A stretch of DNA of 64,000 bases from Bin87 sp965261925 (GTDB taxonomy: Bacteria > Chloroflexota > Dehalococcoidia > Lucifugimonadales > UBA3495): positions 2,604,001 to 2,668,000 of the forward strand of contig OZ253486.1 in the NCBI GenBank assembly GCA_965261925.1, given 5' to 3'. Under the pieces are notes generated by a model. The model did not search any database. It was not told the origin of the DNA and saw only the letters and a program-made list of their open reading frames with translations. Both the position numbers and the translations under genes were made by a program. Positions within the stretch are counted from its first letter, which is position 1. Each line of letters starts with the position of its first letter. Of the stretch, positions 44,550 through 53,171 are shown one piece after another.

Positions 44550-45329
44550 CTAGATCAACTGGGCCGGTGTGAAGATGCCATCCATGTCCTCAGCGGACGC
44601 GGGAGCCTTGGCAGGCTGGCCCAGCTGGTCATCCATGAACCAGTAAACCTGCTTCAGGTGATGGGTGCTGTGGCTCAAGATTATGTTGAGCAACTCGAGG
44701 ACGGTGACCTCGCCGCCGTAGTGGGCCGGGACAACCCGGTCGAAGCCTTCAGTGTCGCCGCTGGCGAGGAAATCGGCGACGTCGTCGGCAACCTTGACGG
44801 CGTACGCGGCGATGTCGTCCGGCTTATTCAGATCGACCAGGCTCTCCCGGCACGCCCGCATATCATCGGTGCTCATGGAACCCCGGGTGCTGCTGGTGTA
44901 GGCCAGCTCGGGGAAGGACACGATGTGCACCAGCGTATCCCGCAACATCTCCGGCCGCCATTGCACGGACCGGGAGAGCTGCTCGTCGCTCAGCTCACAG
45001 GTGGCACGGGCGGTCGCTCCGAGGATCCGCTGGTACTTGTCGGCGAGCCACGCGGTGCGGCCGGACAGGTCGATGGGCGCCTCGGCCAGCCCCAGGGCGG
45101 GGATCAGCTTCTTCGGGTAGTAACCGATGATGACCTCGTCGCCATCAATGATGGTCACCGGGGCGGACAGGATGCCTCGTGACTTGAGGTCTTCCCTCGC
45201 CGGTTCATCGGTCAACAGATCGTGGTGCTCATACTGAACACCGTTGGACGCCAGGAATTCCTCCAGTGTCCGGCAGCTGAATCAACCAGGGTTGGTGTAG
45301 ACGTGCACTTCTCGCGTGGTGGTCGTCAT
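44550..45329 (-). CDS. Predicted selenoprotein: glutaredoxin-DinB fusion
   Basis: Read from ATG 45329 (AGGGAGA eight bases upstream), the frame is open to 44550 except for one TGA at 45284-45282 (codon 16). With Sec at that codon the N-terminus is EVHVYTNPG-U-FSC, exactly the glutaredoxin PxCxxC active site with the first Cys replaced by Sec. A cis-Pro region (ILSAPVTIIDGD) completes a thioredoxin-fold domain (residues 1-80). The rest (about 90-245) is a DinB helical bundle with candidate metal His in LVHIVSFPE and LSHSTHHLKQV. The total is 259 residues. The codon-16 TGA is followed by a SECIS-like hairpin. Domain order suggests a redox or thiol-transfer enzyme. It follows the GMC oxidoreductase gene by 28 bases. 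Alternative: a nonsense-mutated gene, which I consider less likely. Confidence 0.82.
45236..45271 (-). promoter_or_regulatory. SECIS-like hairpin for Sec insertion
   Basis: Ten nt after the in-frame UGA (minus strand) a stem GGACAC / GUGUUC is followed by an upper stem UGGA / UCCA and a 13-nt loop beginning GG. Three bases (ACG) bulge on the 3' side. UGA-to-loop spacing is 20 nt, upper stem 4 bp, loop 13 nt with G in the first two positions. All fall in the range I know for bacterial SECIS elements. Confidence 0.65.
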
Positions 45330-45357
45330 GAGTATTTCTCCCTACTGTGGATCGAGT

Positions 45358-46896
45358 TTATTCGCCGCAACGGAACCAGTCCGACTTCCGTTCGGCAATC
45401 ATGATCGTGGTGCAGTTGGTGTTGGCGCGGATGCAGTCCGGCATCACCGACGCATCGGCGACGTGGAGGTTCTCCATGCCATGCACACGGCAATGCTGAT
45501 CGACCACCGCCATGGGGTCATCGGCCGACCCGATCTTGCACGTGCCCGAGATGTGCTGCGAGGTGCTGACCACCCGTTTCAGCCAATCATTCAATGCCTC
45601 GTCGCTCTCCAGGTCCGCCGGCAGCGGGTCCAGTAGTTCTTCGGCGACATCCTTGTAGTGATCGCTGTCCAGCAGATTGACACACACGCGCACGGCTTCG
45701 CGCATTCGCGCCAGATCGAACTCCTCCTGGAAGTAGTTGTAGTTCAACTGCGGCTGATCGTGCGGGTCGGTGCTCGCAAGTTGCAGGTGACCGGATCCCA
45801 CAGCCAATTCCAGGATACAGGTGAACCGGATCCCCTCCGCCTCCAGCGGGTCGCCGGCGATTGGCGACGAGAAGGACGATTGCATGATCTGGATGTCGTT
45901 GCGCAGATGGCTGCCGGAGGCGGTATAACGGAGGCAGACCTGAGTACGCGGAGCGGCCGGGTCCAGGGGGAAGTCATCCTTGATCTTGACCGGCACGCGA
46001 ATGTTCGGATGGTCCCGGAGGTTCTGCCCGATCCCCGGGAGCTCATGCACCACCGGGATGCCCATCGCTCGCAGGTGGTCGGCGGGACCAACCCCGGACA
46101 ACATGAGCAACTGCGGCGACGCGATTGCCCCGGAGCTGAGGATGATGTCGTCGGCTTCCACTGTGAACACGTCGCCACCGCTTTCCACTTCCACGCCGAC
46201 GGCTTGTTTGCCCTCGAACAGGATCCGGCGACAGGTGACGTTGGGGCGGATGGTGAGGTTGAGGCGGTGCCTCGACTCACGGAGGTAGGTAATCGACGTG
46301 CTCATTCGCACGCCGTTGGGGTTGTTCATGGGCACGGGACCCACGCCGCCGGAATCGGGGTGGTTCATGTCCGGGTCGTGGGGATGACCCGCGTCGCGGC
46401 AGGCGTTCCAAAAGGCGACCTGGGCGGGAAGCCAGTCCTCCTGCCGGTGCCGCCGGACCGGGATGGGTCCGGTGTTGCCGTGGAAGTCGTCGCTGATGTC
46501 AACGTCCGTTTCCATCTTGCGGAAATAGGGCAGGCAATCGGTAAACTTCCACTCGTCGTTTCCCAGGGCGGCCCAGGCGTCGTAGTCTTCCGGGACGCCG
46601 CGGAGCAGCACCTGCCCGTTGATGGCCGAAGACCCGCCAACCACTCTGCCGCGCGGCACGGGCATGGGGTTGGCCTGGCCGGGATTCTGCGCCCAGAAAG
46701 TCCAGTTGTGCGGCGCGTCCACGGCCGATGCCGTCTGGTCGTAACCGAATTTCAGGTCGTCCGGATAGAGCTCAAAATCAGGGTAATCCGGCCCGGCCTC
46801 CAGCAGCAGCACCGAGCGGTTGGGATCTTCGGTCAGCCTGGCCGCCATGGTGCAGCCGGCAGAGCCCGCCCCGATGATGATTACGTCGTACTTCAT
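45358..46896 (-). CDS. GMC-family FAD oxidoreductase
   Basis: A 512-residue flavoprotein of the glucose-methanol-choline family. It has the FAD-binding VIIIGAGSAGCTMAARL, the second FAD loop PRGRVVGGSSAINGQ, LSSGAIASPQLLMLSGVGP and the active-site His/Asn pair in TSQHISGTCKIG and NTNCTTIM. It oxidises an alcohol whose identity is unknown. AGGAGG precedes the ATG and a good promoter lies upstream. It is first in an operon with the Grx-DinB selenoprotein and PAC2. Confidence 0.94.
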   Translation of the reverse strand: MKYDVIIIGAGSAGCTMAARLTEDPNRSVLLLEAGPDYPDFELYPDDLKFGYDQTASAVDAPHNWTFWAQNPGQANPMPVPRGRVVGGSSAINGQVLLRGVPEDYDAWAALGNDEWKFTDCLPYFRKMETDVDISDDFHGNTGPIPVRRHRQEDWLPAQVAFWNACRDAGHPHDPDMNHPDSGGVGPVPMNNPNGVRMSTSITYLRESRHRLNLTIRPNVTCRRILFEGKQAVGVEVESGGDVFTVEADDIILSSGAIASPQLLMLSGVGPADHLRAMGIPVVHELPGIGQNLRDHPNIRVPVKIKDDFPLDPAAPRTQVCLRYTASGSHLRNDIQIMQSSFSSPIAGDPLEAEGIRFTCILELAVGSGHLQLASTDPHDQPQLNYNYFQEEFDLARMREAVRVCVNLLDSDHYKDVAEELLDPLPADLESDEALNDWLKRVVSTSQHISGTCKIGSADDPMAVVDQHCRVHGMENLHVADASVMPDCIRANTNCTTIMIAERKSDWFRCGE

Positions 46897-46944
46897 TGCG
46901 CTACGCCTCCTGATGAACGCTCTCGGATCATAGCTTCGAGGCGG

Positions 46945-46973
46945 ATTATCGCCCTTATCGCCGTCTCTCGCAA
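46945..46973 (-). promoter_or_regulatory. Promoter for the GMC-selenoprotein operon
   Basis: TTGCGA (46968-46973) and GATAAT (46945-46950) are separated by 17 bases on the minus strand. A transcript would begin near 46938, about 40 nt before the GMC start. Confidence 0.6.
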
Positions 46974-47038
46974 GTAGCGACGGCTACTGATAAGTGTGCA
47001 GATTTGTGAGGTTTCCTTGTCGGGAGCACGTCGTTGCT

Positions 47039-47115
47039 GCGAAAGCAGGAACCCAGAGATACTGCGCTCCGTGAAACGTGAGAGCAGCAAGGATGTGCTG
47101 GATACCCGGTTTCGC
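47039..47115. repeat. Degenerate dispersed palindrome
   Basis: The arms GCGAAAGCAGGAACCCAG (47039-47056) and CTGGATACCCGGTTTCGC (47098-47115) are imperfect reverse complements. The wording matches a very common intergenic repeat whose translation contains RHSRESGNP. Only this copy is seen here, and it looks decayed. Confidence 0.5.
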
Positions 47116-47310
47116 CCATATGACGGATTTGGTGTCGAGCGGCCACCTCGAATGTGGACAGTGACGGTTACTGTGATCCGAGGCGTAATATACTTGGGAC
47201 TCGTCTCGCCTGGCGCGGGTACGAGTCATTCGAGTCGGGTCCTGGCCGCGTCCGTTGCGTGGAGCCGGCGTCACATCAACTTCGCGGTAGATAGGATTGA
47301 CGAGGCAAGC

Positions 47311-47802
47311 ATGACGACAGGATCCCGTTCCATCAAAATCGCGTCATACGGCGCTGCTTACGAAACCCTCATGCACGGTTTGCGGAAGTTTCCGAAAGAA
47401 ATGTGGGACTTCCGCGACGAGCACGGATGCTGGAGCATTCGGGAGCATTTGATTCACATTGCCGACAGCGAGGCCAACAGTTACATCCGGTGCCGGCGCC
47501 TGATCGCCGAGCCGGGTGAACCGCTGATGGCTTACGATGAAAACGGCTGGGCCACGCGTCTCGGCTACGCCGAACGGAGCGTGGAAGACGCGCTCGAACT
47601 GTTCCGTCTGCTTCGCGGTCAAACTTACTCTCTCGTTGAAGGGCTCCCCGAAAACGTCTGGGCGAACACCTGCTATCACCCCGAGAACGGCAACATGACC
47701 CTCGATGATTGGCTGGCGGTTTACGAAGTCCACATCCCCGAGCATCTGCAATCGATGCAGGAAAATTACGATGCCTGGCTCGCCTCCCGTCAGGCGATGT
47801 GA
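47311..47802 (+). CDS. DinB-family protein
   Basis: A 163-residue DinB-superfamily helical bundle starting at ATG 47311, with GAGG six bases upstream. Candidate metal His lie in REHLIHIADSE and in VYEVHIPEHLQSM, in the usual H...HxxxH spacing. It is encoded divergently from the GMC-selenoprotein operon, whose Grx fusion also contains a DinB domain, so a related thiol-dependent reaction is possible. Substrate unknown. Confidence 0.85.
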   Translation: MTTGSRSIKIASYGAAYETLMHGLRKFPKEMWDFRDEHGCWSIREHLIHIADSEANSYIRCRRLIAEPGEPLMAYDENGWATRLGYAERSVEDALELFRLLRGQTYSLVEGLPENVWANTCYHPENGNMTLDDWLAVYEVHIPEHLQSMQENYDAWLASRQAM

Positions 47803-47828
47803 GCCAGGCTCATTTGCCTTGCGTTCGT

Positions 47829-47857
47829 TCGCCAACAGTATGCAATTGCGCTATACT
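47829..47857 (+). promoter_or_regulatory. Possible promoter for the first luciferase-like gene
   Basis: TATACT (47852-47857) lies 17 bases after TCGCCA, a weak -35 hexamer, about 110 bases before the start codon. Confidence 0.35.
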
Positions 47858-47964
47858 CCGGCCAATAATCGCTTCGGGAGCACTGTTCCCACTTTCGTCG
47901 TGATGCGGGCTTTGGCTTAACGGAAACGCCCGTCTCGGCGAAACCGACGCACAGGAGATTTGTC

Positions 47965-49149
47965 ATGCAATTCGGCTTGCTTTACGAATGCCAACGCCCC
48001 TTCGAGGGAACTGAGATTGACTGGAACGCCCTTTACAAGGAAACACTGGAGCAGTGCGAGTTGGCCGACCAGGTCGGGTTCGACAACCTCTGGTTTGTGG
48101 AACACCACTTCCTGACCGGATTCTCCGGCTCCCCGGCCCAGGACGCCATTTTCGGCGCGCTGAGCCGCATCACCAAGCAAATCCGCATCGGCTACGGCGT
48201 CTGCATCCTGCCCTACCACCATCCCGTCCGCGTCGCCGAGCGCGTGGCCCTGCTGGACCAGCTCACCGACGGCCGCATTGAGTTTGGCACCGGTCGCTCC
48301 AACGCATACGAGCAGACTGGCCTGGGGATCGACCCCCGCGAGACTCGCAACCTGTGGAACGAGTCCATCAGTATGCTGCCCAAGATCTGGACCTCTGACG
48401 AGTATGAATACGAAGGGGAAAACTGGAGCGTGCCCAAGCGTCGGGTGCTGCCCAAGCCCTTCCAGCAGCCGCACCCGCGGATGTACTTGGCCTGCACGTC
48501 CGAAGACAGTTTCCGTCTGGCCGCCCAGAAGGGCATCGGCGTGTTGTCCTCCGCCTCCTACGCCGTTGAAGTGCTCAAGGAGAAGGTGCAGATCTATCGC
48601 GACGCGCTCAAGGATTGCGAACCGGTCGGCGAGTTCATCACCGAATTCTGGGGCAACAATGTCCACGGCTTCTGCGACGACGATGACGATTACGCCAAGG
48701 AACTGGCCGCCGACTCGATGAAGACCTTCTTCGGACCCGACAAGCCGTACATCGCCGGCCGCATCGGCGCCTATGAGGAGCTTCTGGAAGCCTGGGGCGG
48801 TGTGCCCGATCATCTTTCCGCCGACTTCAGCCGTTGGCTCCGCCAGTCGGACGAAGAGCACCAGCAACTGGCCAACGACGTCGGCCTTTCCCTGGATGCC
48901 GGCCCCGGCGCCGCGCGCGCGGCCATCGCCCAGCTTGACGGCAAGACCCTTTCCGATCGGGGCGTTATCATCGCCGGCAATCCCGAGTCCTGCATCAAGA
49001 CCTGCCAGATGTACGAGGACATCGGCGTCGACCAGGTCATGCTCATCATGCAGACCGAGACCATCCCTCACGAGAAGGTGATGAAGTCCATCGAGAAGTT
49101 CGGTAAGGAAGTCATCCCCGCTTTCCGGAATGGCAACGGCGCCAAGTAA
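47965..49149 (+). CDS. Luciferase-like flavin monooxygenase
   Basis: A 394-residue LLM-class flavin-dependent oxidoreductase, a TIM barrel using reduced FMN or F420. It starts MQFGLLYECQRPF after CAGGAG. Conserved wording includes DNLWFVEHHFL, GYGVCILPYHHPVRVAERVA and DGRIEFGTGRSNAYEQTG. The EHHF motif is typical of bacterial luciferase relatives. Such genes are greatly expanded in SAR202-type Chloroflexota, where they are thought to attack refractory organic matter. The exact substrate cannot be read. Confidence 0.93.
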   Translation: MQFGLLYECQRPFEGTEIDWNALYKETLEQCELADQVGFDNLWFVEHHFLTGFSGSPAQDAIFGALSRITKQIRIGYGVCILPYHHPVRVAERVALLDQLTDGRIEFGTGRSNAYEQTGLGIDPRETRNLWNESISMLPKIWTSDEYEYEGENWSVPKRRVLPKPFQQPHPRMYLACTSEDSFRLAAQKGIGVLSSASYAVEVLKEKVQIYRDALKDCEPVGEFITEFWGNNVHGFCDDDDDYAKELAADSMKTFFGPDKPYIAGRIGAYEELLEAWGGVPDHLSADFSRWLRQSDEEHQQLANDVGLSLDAGPGAARAAIAQLDGKTLSDRGVIIAGNPESCIKTCQMYEDIGVDQVMLIMQTETIPHEKVMKSIEKFGKEVIPAFRNGNGAK

Positions 49150-49173
49150 CCCGGCTCACATGGGCTTCCCGCG

Positions 49174-49204
49174 TAGGGGCGAATGGTTGTTCGCCCCTAT
49201 TTTT
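49174..49204 (+). terminator. Palindromic terminator with T-tract
   Basis: The stem TAGGGGCGAA / TTCGCCCCTA with a six-base loop, followed by TTTTT, lies 25 bases after the first luciferase-like stop. It is the best terminator-like member of the AGGGGCG family. It sits only 15 bases before the next start codon. Confidence 0.8.
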
Positions 49205-49218
49205 ATGGTAACTACTTG

Positions 49219-50163
49219 ATGGTCAATCAATCTCCCGTCAAATTCAACGTGCGGGTCAACCAGTACCGCTACTCCTACGACGATCTCCGGCGCATCTGGG
49301 TCGAGGCCGACCGCCTCGGCTACTACTCCGCCAGCCTGTTCGATCTCCTGACCATCGACGCCCTGGAATGCTGGACCACGCTCACCGCGCTGCTGGCGCA
49401 GACCCACCGCATCCGCGCCGTCCCCATGGTTCTGGCCAACCCTTACCGCCATCCCGTGCTCACCGCGAAGATGACGGCGACCCTCGACGTCATCAGCGGC
49501 GGCCGCATCACCCTGGGCATCGGAGCCGGCGGCAGCGGCAGCGATGCCCTGAAAAGCGGCCTGCCTTTTCCGTCCACCCGGCAACGCTGCGAAATGCTGG
49601 AGGAATCGGTTGCGCTCATCCGTCGGCTGTGGACGGAGCATTCCGTCGATTTCGAGGGTCGCCACTACCAGCTATCCGGCGCGTCCATCGAACCCAAACC
49701 GACCCAGCGACCCATGCCGCCCATCCTGGTAGGTGGGCACGGCCCGCGCTACGTTCTGCCCATGATTGGACGCACGGCCGACATCTGCAACGTCGGGTCC
49801 AACGACACCGTGAACCAGCACCGCGGGTACGTCGAAATAATCCGCCGCGCTGCCGAAGCAGCCGGACGGGACCCTGCTGGAATTGAGCTCACTCACAACG
49901 CCGACTGCGTGGTCGCGCTTTCTCAGCATGAGTACGACCGTCTCGTCGCCCGTCTGGCCGAACAGGCTGGCAAGACCGCGACCGCCTTTCGGGACGAAAA
50001 CCTGCGCAACACCCTGTCGGGCACGCCCGAGCAGATCTGCGACCGTATCAACGAGTACGTCGAATTTGGCATCCGCTATTTCTTTGTCGTCTTTCCCGAC
50101 CCCGCGCCGTCCGAGACCCTGGAGCTGTTCGCTGCGGAAGTGATGAGCCGGTTCGATTCCTAA
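49219..50163 (+). CDS. Luciferase-like flavin oxidoreductase (F420-type pattern)
   Basis: A 314-residue LLM-class enzyme from ATG 49219. Wording includes RIWVEADRLGYYSASLFDLL, ISGGRITLGIGAGGSGSDA and MPPILVGGHGPRYVLPMIGRTAD split over the core, a pattern seen in F420-dependent members. The cofactor is uncertain. A terminator sits just upstream, so it likely has its own promoter, which I did not find. Its stop codon interlocks with that of the convergent MFS gene (CTAA). Confidence 0.9.
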   Translation: MVNQSPVKFNVRVNQYRYSYDDLRRIWVEADRLGYYSASLFDLLTIDALECWTTLTALLAQTHRIRAVPMVLANPYRHPVLTAKMTATLDVISGGRITLGIGAGGSGSDALKSGLPFPSTRQRCEMLEESVALIRRLWTEHSVDFEGRHYQLSGASIEPKPTQRPMPPILVGGHGPRYVLPMIGRTADICNVGSNDTVNQHRGYVEIIRRAAEAAGRDPAGIELTHNADCVVALSQHEYDRLVARLAEQAGKTATAFRDENLRNTLSGTPEQICDRINEYVEFGIRYFFVVFPDPAPSETLELFAAEVMSRFDS

Positions 50164-51437
50164 CCAACTTGCGCACCTTCAATTTGCGGAGTCTGCGATG
50201 GAGCCGGTTTCGGGTCGCCGAGCATTCGGTAGGCTAAAACACCCGCCAGTGCCGGAAAGACCGCCAGCGCCAACGTCCAGGTCGGATCTACCCACAGATC
50301 GGAGAACAGGAGAAGGCCGAACGCCGAGGGAGCTGCCATCATCCGAACGATCAGCCAGTGGGTGGCCCGCAGCGTGGCGAAGCGTCGTCTTCCGAAATAC
50401 TCGCCGACCGCCGCGATGCCGAGGGCCACGCCACCGCCGCTGCCGGCGCCCAGGACGAGCATCCCTGCAAACAGCCACCACGCGCTCGGGGCGAACGTGA
50501 TCAGGACCACCGCGATCACGTGGAGTAAGGAGAACGCCAACAAGGCAGTGCGGAGCCGCACTCTGGTACCCACCAAGCCGCCAACGAGAATGAACAAAAC
50601 GGACGCGATCCGGTGCTGGTTTTCCAAGGTCAGATACGAGCCTTCCAGCTGAAACCTATAATCCGCTACCGAGAATATCAGCGTTAGGGTAAGTTGATCG
50701 GCCGCCGCCAGGCAGGCTGCGGCTACCGTTAACAGCCAGAACTCGCGCGACCTGACCGCCTCCACCCATCCATATTCGACCGTTGGGTGACCATCATCCC
50801 ATAGCTTGTCCCCGCCGACGGCTGATTCGTCCGCGTTGCCGTGCGTTCCGGCCATATCGTTTGGCAGATGGACCTGCGCGGCCAGTGGCAAGCCAACCGC
50901 GAGTATGACCGTGCCCAAGGCCAGGGTGTTCGCCCGCTCACCCCAAAACACCGGCAATGGCAGCAGATTCAGCGCCGACACCGCGAAAAGGACCACAGCA
51001 ATTGCCAGGGCTCTCCTGTCGTGGAACCAATGGTTGATGGCTGCCATCACTGGTGTGCCGGTTCCCATCACCCTGCCGGCAATCAACACCGGAAGCAGCG
51101 CCAGCGCAACTCCTTCCACCGGAATCATTGAAGCTGCAATCGCCGCCGCGGCGCACAATGACAGCCCAGCCAGCAGCATCGAGCGCGGGCCGAACCGGTC
51201 CACTGCCAGGCCGGCCAGCGGCAGTAGGGCAAGGCTTACCCGCTCCGAGAATGCGATCTCCCTTACCAGCCACGCTCTCGTGCCTACGTGATCCCCTGAG
51301 TAGAGCAACGACACGAACGATCCGACCAGTTGCGTGCCGGCGAGCGTCAAAATCACAACGCCGATTCCTACCAGCCACCAGCCGTAGTGGGCCCCGGGTG
51401 AGGACTTGTGGGAGAGCAACAACGGACGAGAGCCCAA
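50160..51437 (-). CDS. MFS transporter
   Basis: A 425-residue membrane protein with about twelve helices. It has HYGWWLVGIGVVILT at the first helix, LAVDRFGPRSMLLAG in the loop after the second helix and GEYFGRRRFATLRA in the second half. This resembles the monocarboxylate or oxalate/formate antiporter group. The start is a TTG at 51437 without a strong ribosome site, so the N-terminus is uncertain. It is preceded by a related MFS gene, 68 bases upstream. Confidence 0.85.
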   Translation of the reverse strand: MGSRPLLLSHKSSPGAHYGWWLVGIGVVILTLAGTQLVGSFVSLLYSGDHVGTRAWLVREIAFSERVSLALLPLAGLAVDRFGPRSMLLAGLSLCAAAAIAASMIPVEGVALALLPVLIAGRVMGTGTPVMAAINHWFHDRRALAIAVVLFAVSALNLLPLPVFWGERANTLALGTVILAVGLPLAAQVHLPNDMAGTHGNADESAVGGDKLWDDGHPTVEYGWVEAVRSREFWLLTVAAACLAAADQLTLTLIFSVADYRFQLEGSYLTLENQHRIASVLFILVGGLVGTRVRLRTALLAFSLLHVIAVVLITFAPSAWWLFAGMLVLGAGSGGGVALGIAAVGEYFGRRRFATLRATHWLIVRMMAAPSAFGLLLFSDLWVDPTWTLALAVFPALAGVLAYRMLGDPKPAPSQTPQIEGAQVG

Positions 51438-51505
51438 AGGGAGGGCGCGACGGGTTGATCAGTCGCGTCGCGGGTGCGCGGACGGCTTTGTAATATCGAA
51501 CCGGG

Positions 51506-52882
51506 TCAGTCGTTCGACCCGCTGGTAGCTCCCTGGGTCACCAACCGCTGCACGTCGGCGCGGCGTCGTTGGGATGGAGACAAGCGCGGATTGCCCAACA
51601 TCAGGAACATTACGGATCCCACCGCGCTCACCGCAGCGATGGATGCCAGGGGCAGGGTGTAGCTGCCCGTGATGTACTCCTGCATCCACGCAATATAGGG
51701 CACGACCACGACGAACATGATGTTCATCGGAATCATTGAAATTCCGGTTATCCGCGCAAAGCTGCTGCGCCCGAAATAGACCCCCCGAATGGCGGTGGTT
51801 AATGGCGTTCTGCCTCCAAACCCGATGCCCATCAAAACGGTGAACAAGTAAAACATCGGCAGCGTTTCGGCTAACAGCAAAATGACCATGGCGATAGACT
51901 GCAGGAAGGAGAAGGCGAAGATGGCCAATCGGATGGGTACGCGGTCTCCGATTAGGCCTCCCACCAGTATGAAGGCCGTCGACACGGCAGTTTGAACCGA
52001 AATCACCGTCCCGATTTGCGCCAGGGAAAAACCGCGCTCCACCATCAACAGGCCCAGATAAAACATCACGCTGATGATGATGATAGATGAGCTCGAGTGG
52101 CCCAGAGTAATGAGCCAGAAGGCCCGGGTCCTGACAGCCTCCTGCCAACTGTAGTCGGGGGCCAAGCCGCCGGCGGAGCGACGAGCGCTCCGACCATCCA
52201 ACGTCGCCGGATCAACCCCGTCCGGGTGCTGGCCGTAGTCCTCGGGGCGGTTCCGCACGAACATGGACAGCGGAACTGACGCTACCAGGCCGATCGCACC
52301 CACCAGCAGCGCCGTATTCTGCCATCCCAGACGGCCGGGTATCTCCATGGCGGTCTTCGTGTCCCAGCCCATCATCCATGCCATCAACGGCACTATTACG
52401 ACGCCGCCAAAACCAAAGCCCAGCATGGGTATCGACATTGCGGTGGATCGGCGATGCTGAAACCAGTTGTTCAACGCTGTGTTGGCCGGCAGCCAGGATC
52501 CCAGGCCGGCTCCCAGGCTAACCACCACGAACGACAGGTAAAACATCCAAAGGCTGTCGGTTCGACTGAACAAGAAAAACCCCAGCCCAAAGATAACCAA
52601 CCCTATTGCCACCATCTTCCGCGGCCCCAGCTTGTCCACTCCCCAGCCGGCGATTGGGCCCATCACGGTGCCTTCCACCCTGGTCAGCGTGAACGCCCAC
52701 GACAACTGTAAAGGCGTCCAGCCGAAATTCTGCGACAACACCGGCAACCATAACGACAGCGCCTGAAACAGCGGCACCGTCCCGATGACCATTATCACGG
52801 CGCCGATGACGGCCAACCACCACCCGTAGAACATCCCGCGCGCCAACCGGATCGGATGGGCCAGTTCCCTCGCCTGAATCAA
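51506..52882 (-). CDS. MFS transporter
   Basis: A 458-residue carrier related to the downstream MFS protein. It opens with RGMFYGWWLAVIGAVIM and has WGVDKLGPRKMVAIG, GLGSWLPANTALNNWFQ and RGVYFGRSSFARITG, wording of the oxalate/formate antiporter-like branch. Tandem paralogous MFS genes suggest duplication. Substrate unknown. Confidence 0.88.
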   Translation of the reverse strand: MIQARELAHPIRLARGMFYGWWLAVIGAVIMVIGTVPLFQALSLWLPVLSQNFGWTPLQLSWAFTLTRVEGTVMGPIAGWGVDKLGPRKMVAIGLVIFGLGFFLFSRTDSLWMFYLSFVVVSLGAGLGSWLPANTALNNWFQHRRSTAMSIPMLGFGFGGVVIVPLMAWMMGWDTKTAMEIPGRLGWQNTALLVGAIGLVASVPLSMFVRNRPEDYGQHPDGVDPATLDGRSARRSAGGLAPDYSWQEAVRTRAFWLITLGHSSSSIIIISVMFYLGLLMVERGFSLAQIGTVISVQTAVSTAFILVGGLIGDRVPIRLAIFAFSFLQSIAMVILLLAETLPMFYLFTVLMGIGFGGRTPLTTAIRGVYFGRSSFARITGISMIPMNIMFVVVVPYIAWMQEYITGSYTLPLASIAAVSAVGSVMFLMLGNPRLSPSQRRRADVQRLVTQGATSGSND

Positions 52883-53171
52883 TTACCTGCTCCCGTTCGG
52901 TTGCGATATTCGCAAACCAATCCACCGATTGGGTGAATTAGACCCCAATAATTATACTCCTGCCAGCATTGGTATCCGCGTTTCAAATATGTAAAACCTT
53001 GTCATATCGCAATCCCATGGAGCGTTTGGGAGCAGGATGCACTGTAGAGGGAGAGGCCGAGGGACAGATGCGAGATTGGCGATTGAGCATGACAGCAATT
53101 CAGCGCCGGCTCTCGTAGGAATTGGAGCCGGCGCTGTGGTAGCTTCCAGGGATGTCGAATAGATCAAACTG

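Larger units (their letters stand above)
46897..47310. other. Divergent intergenic region with repeat
   Basis: Spacer between the divergent GMC and DinB genes. It holds the GMC promoter (46945-46973) and a degenerate palindromic repeat (47039-47115). The frame open from 46996 into the DinB gene is judged non-coding before 47311. No RNA gene is seen. Confidence 0.55.

Noticed and set aside
44550..45215. Reading the Grx-DinB gene as a shorter protein starting at TTG 45215
   Set aside because: This would begin in the middle of a thioredoxin fold, after the active site, without a ribosome site. The upstream codons are clearly coding.
45658..46977. A 439-codon open frame opposite the GMC gene
   Set aside because: Antisense to a well-conserved flavoprotein, with no recognisable family.
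47917..49071. A 384-codon open frame opposite the luciferase-like gene
   Set aside because: Shadow of the third-base GC pattern; composition is unlike any real protein in the window.
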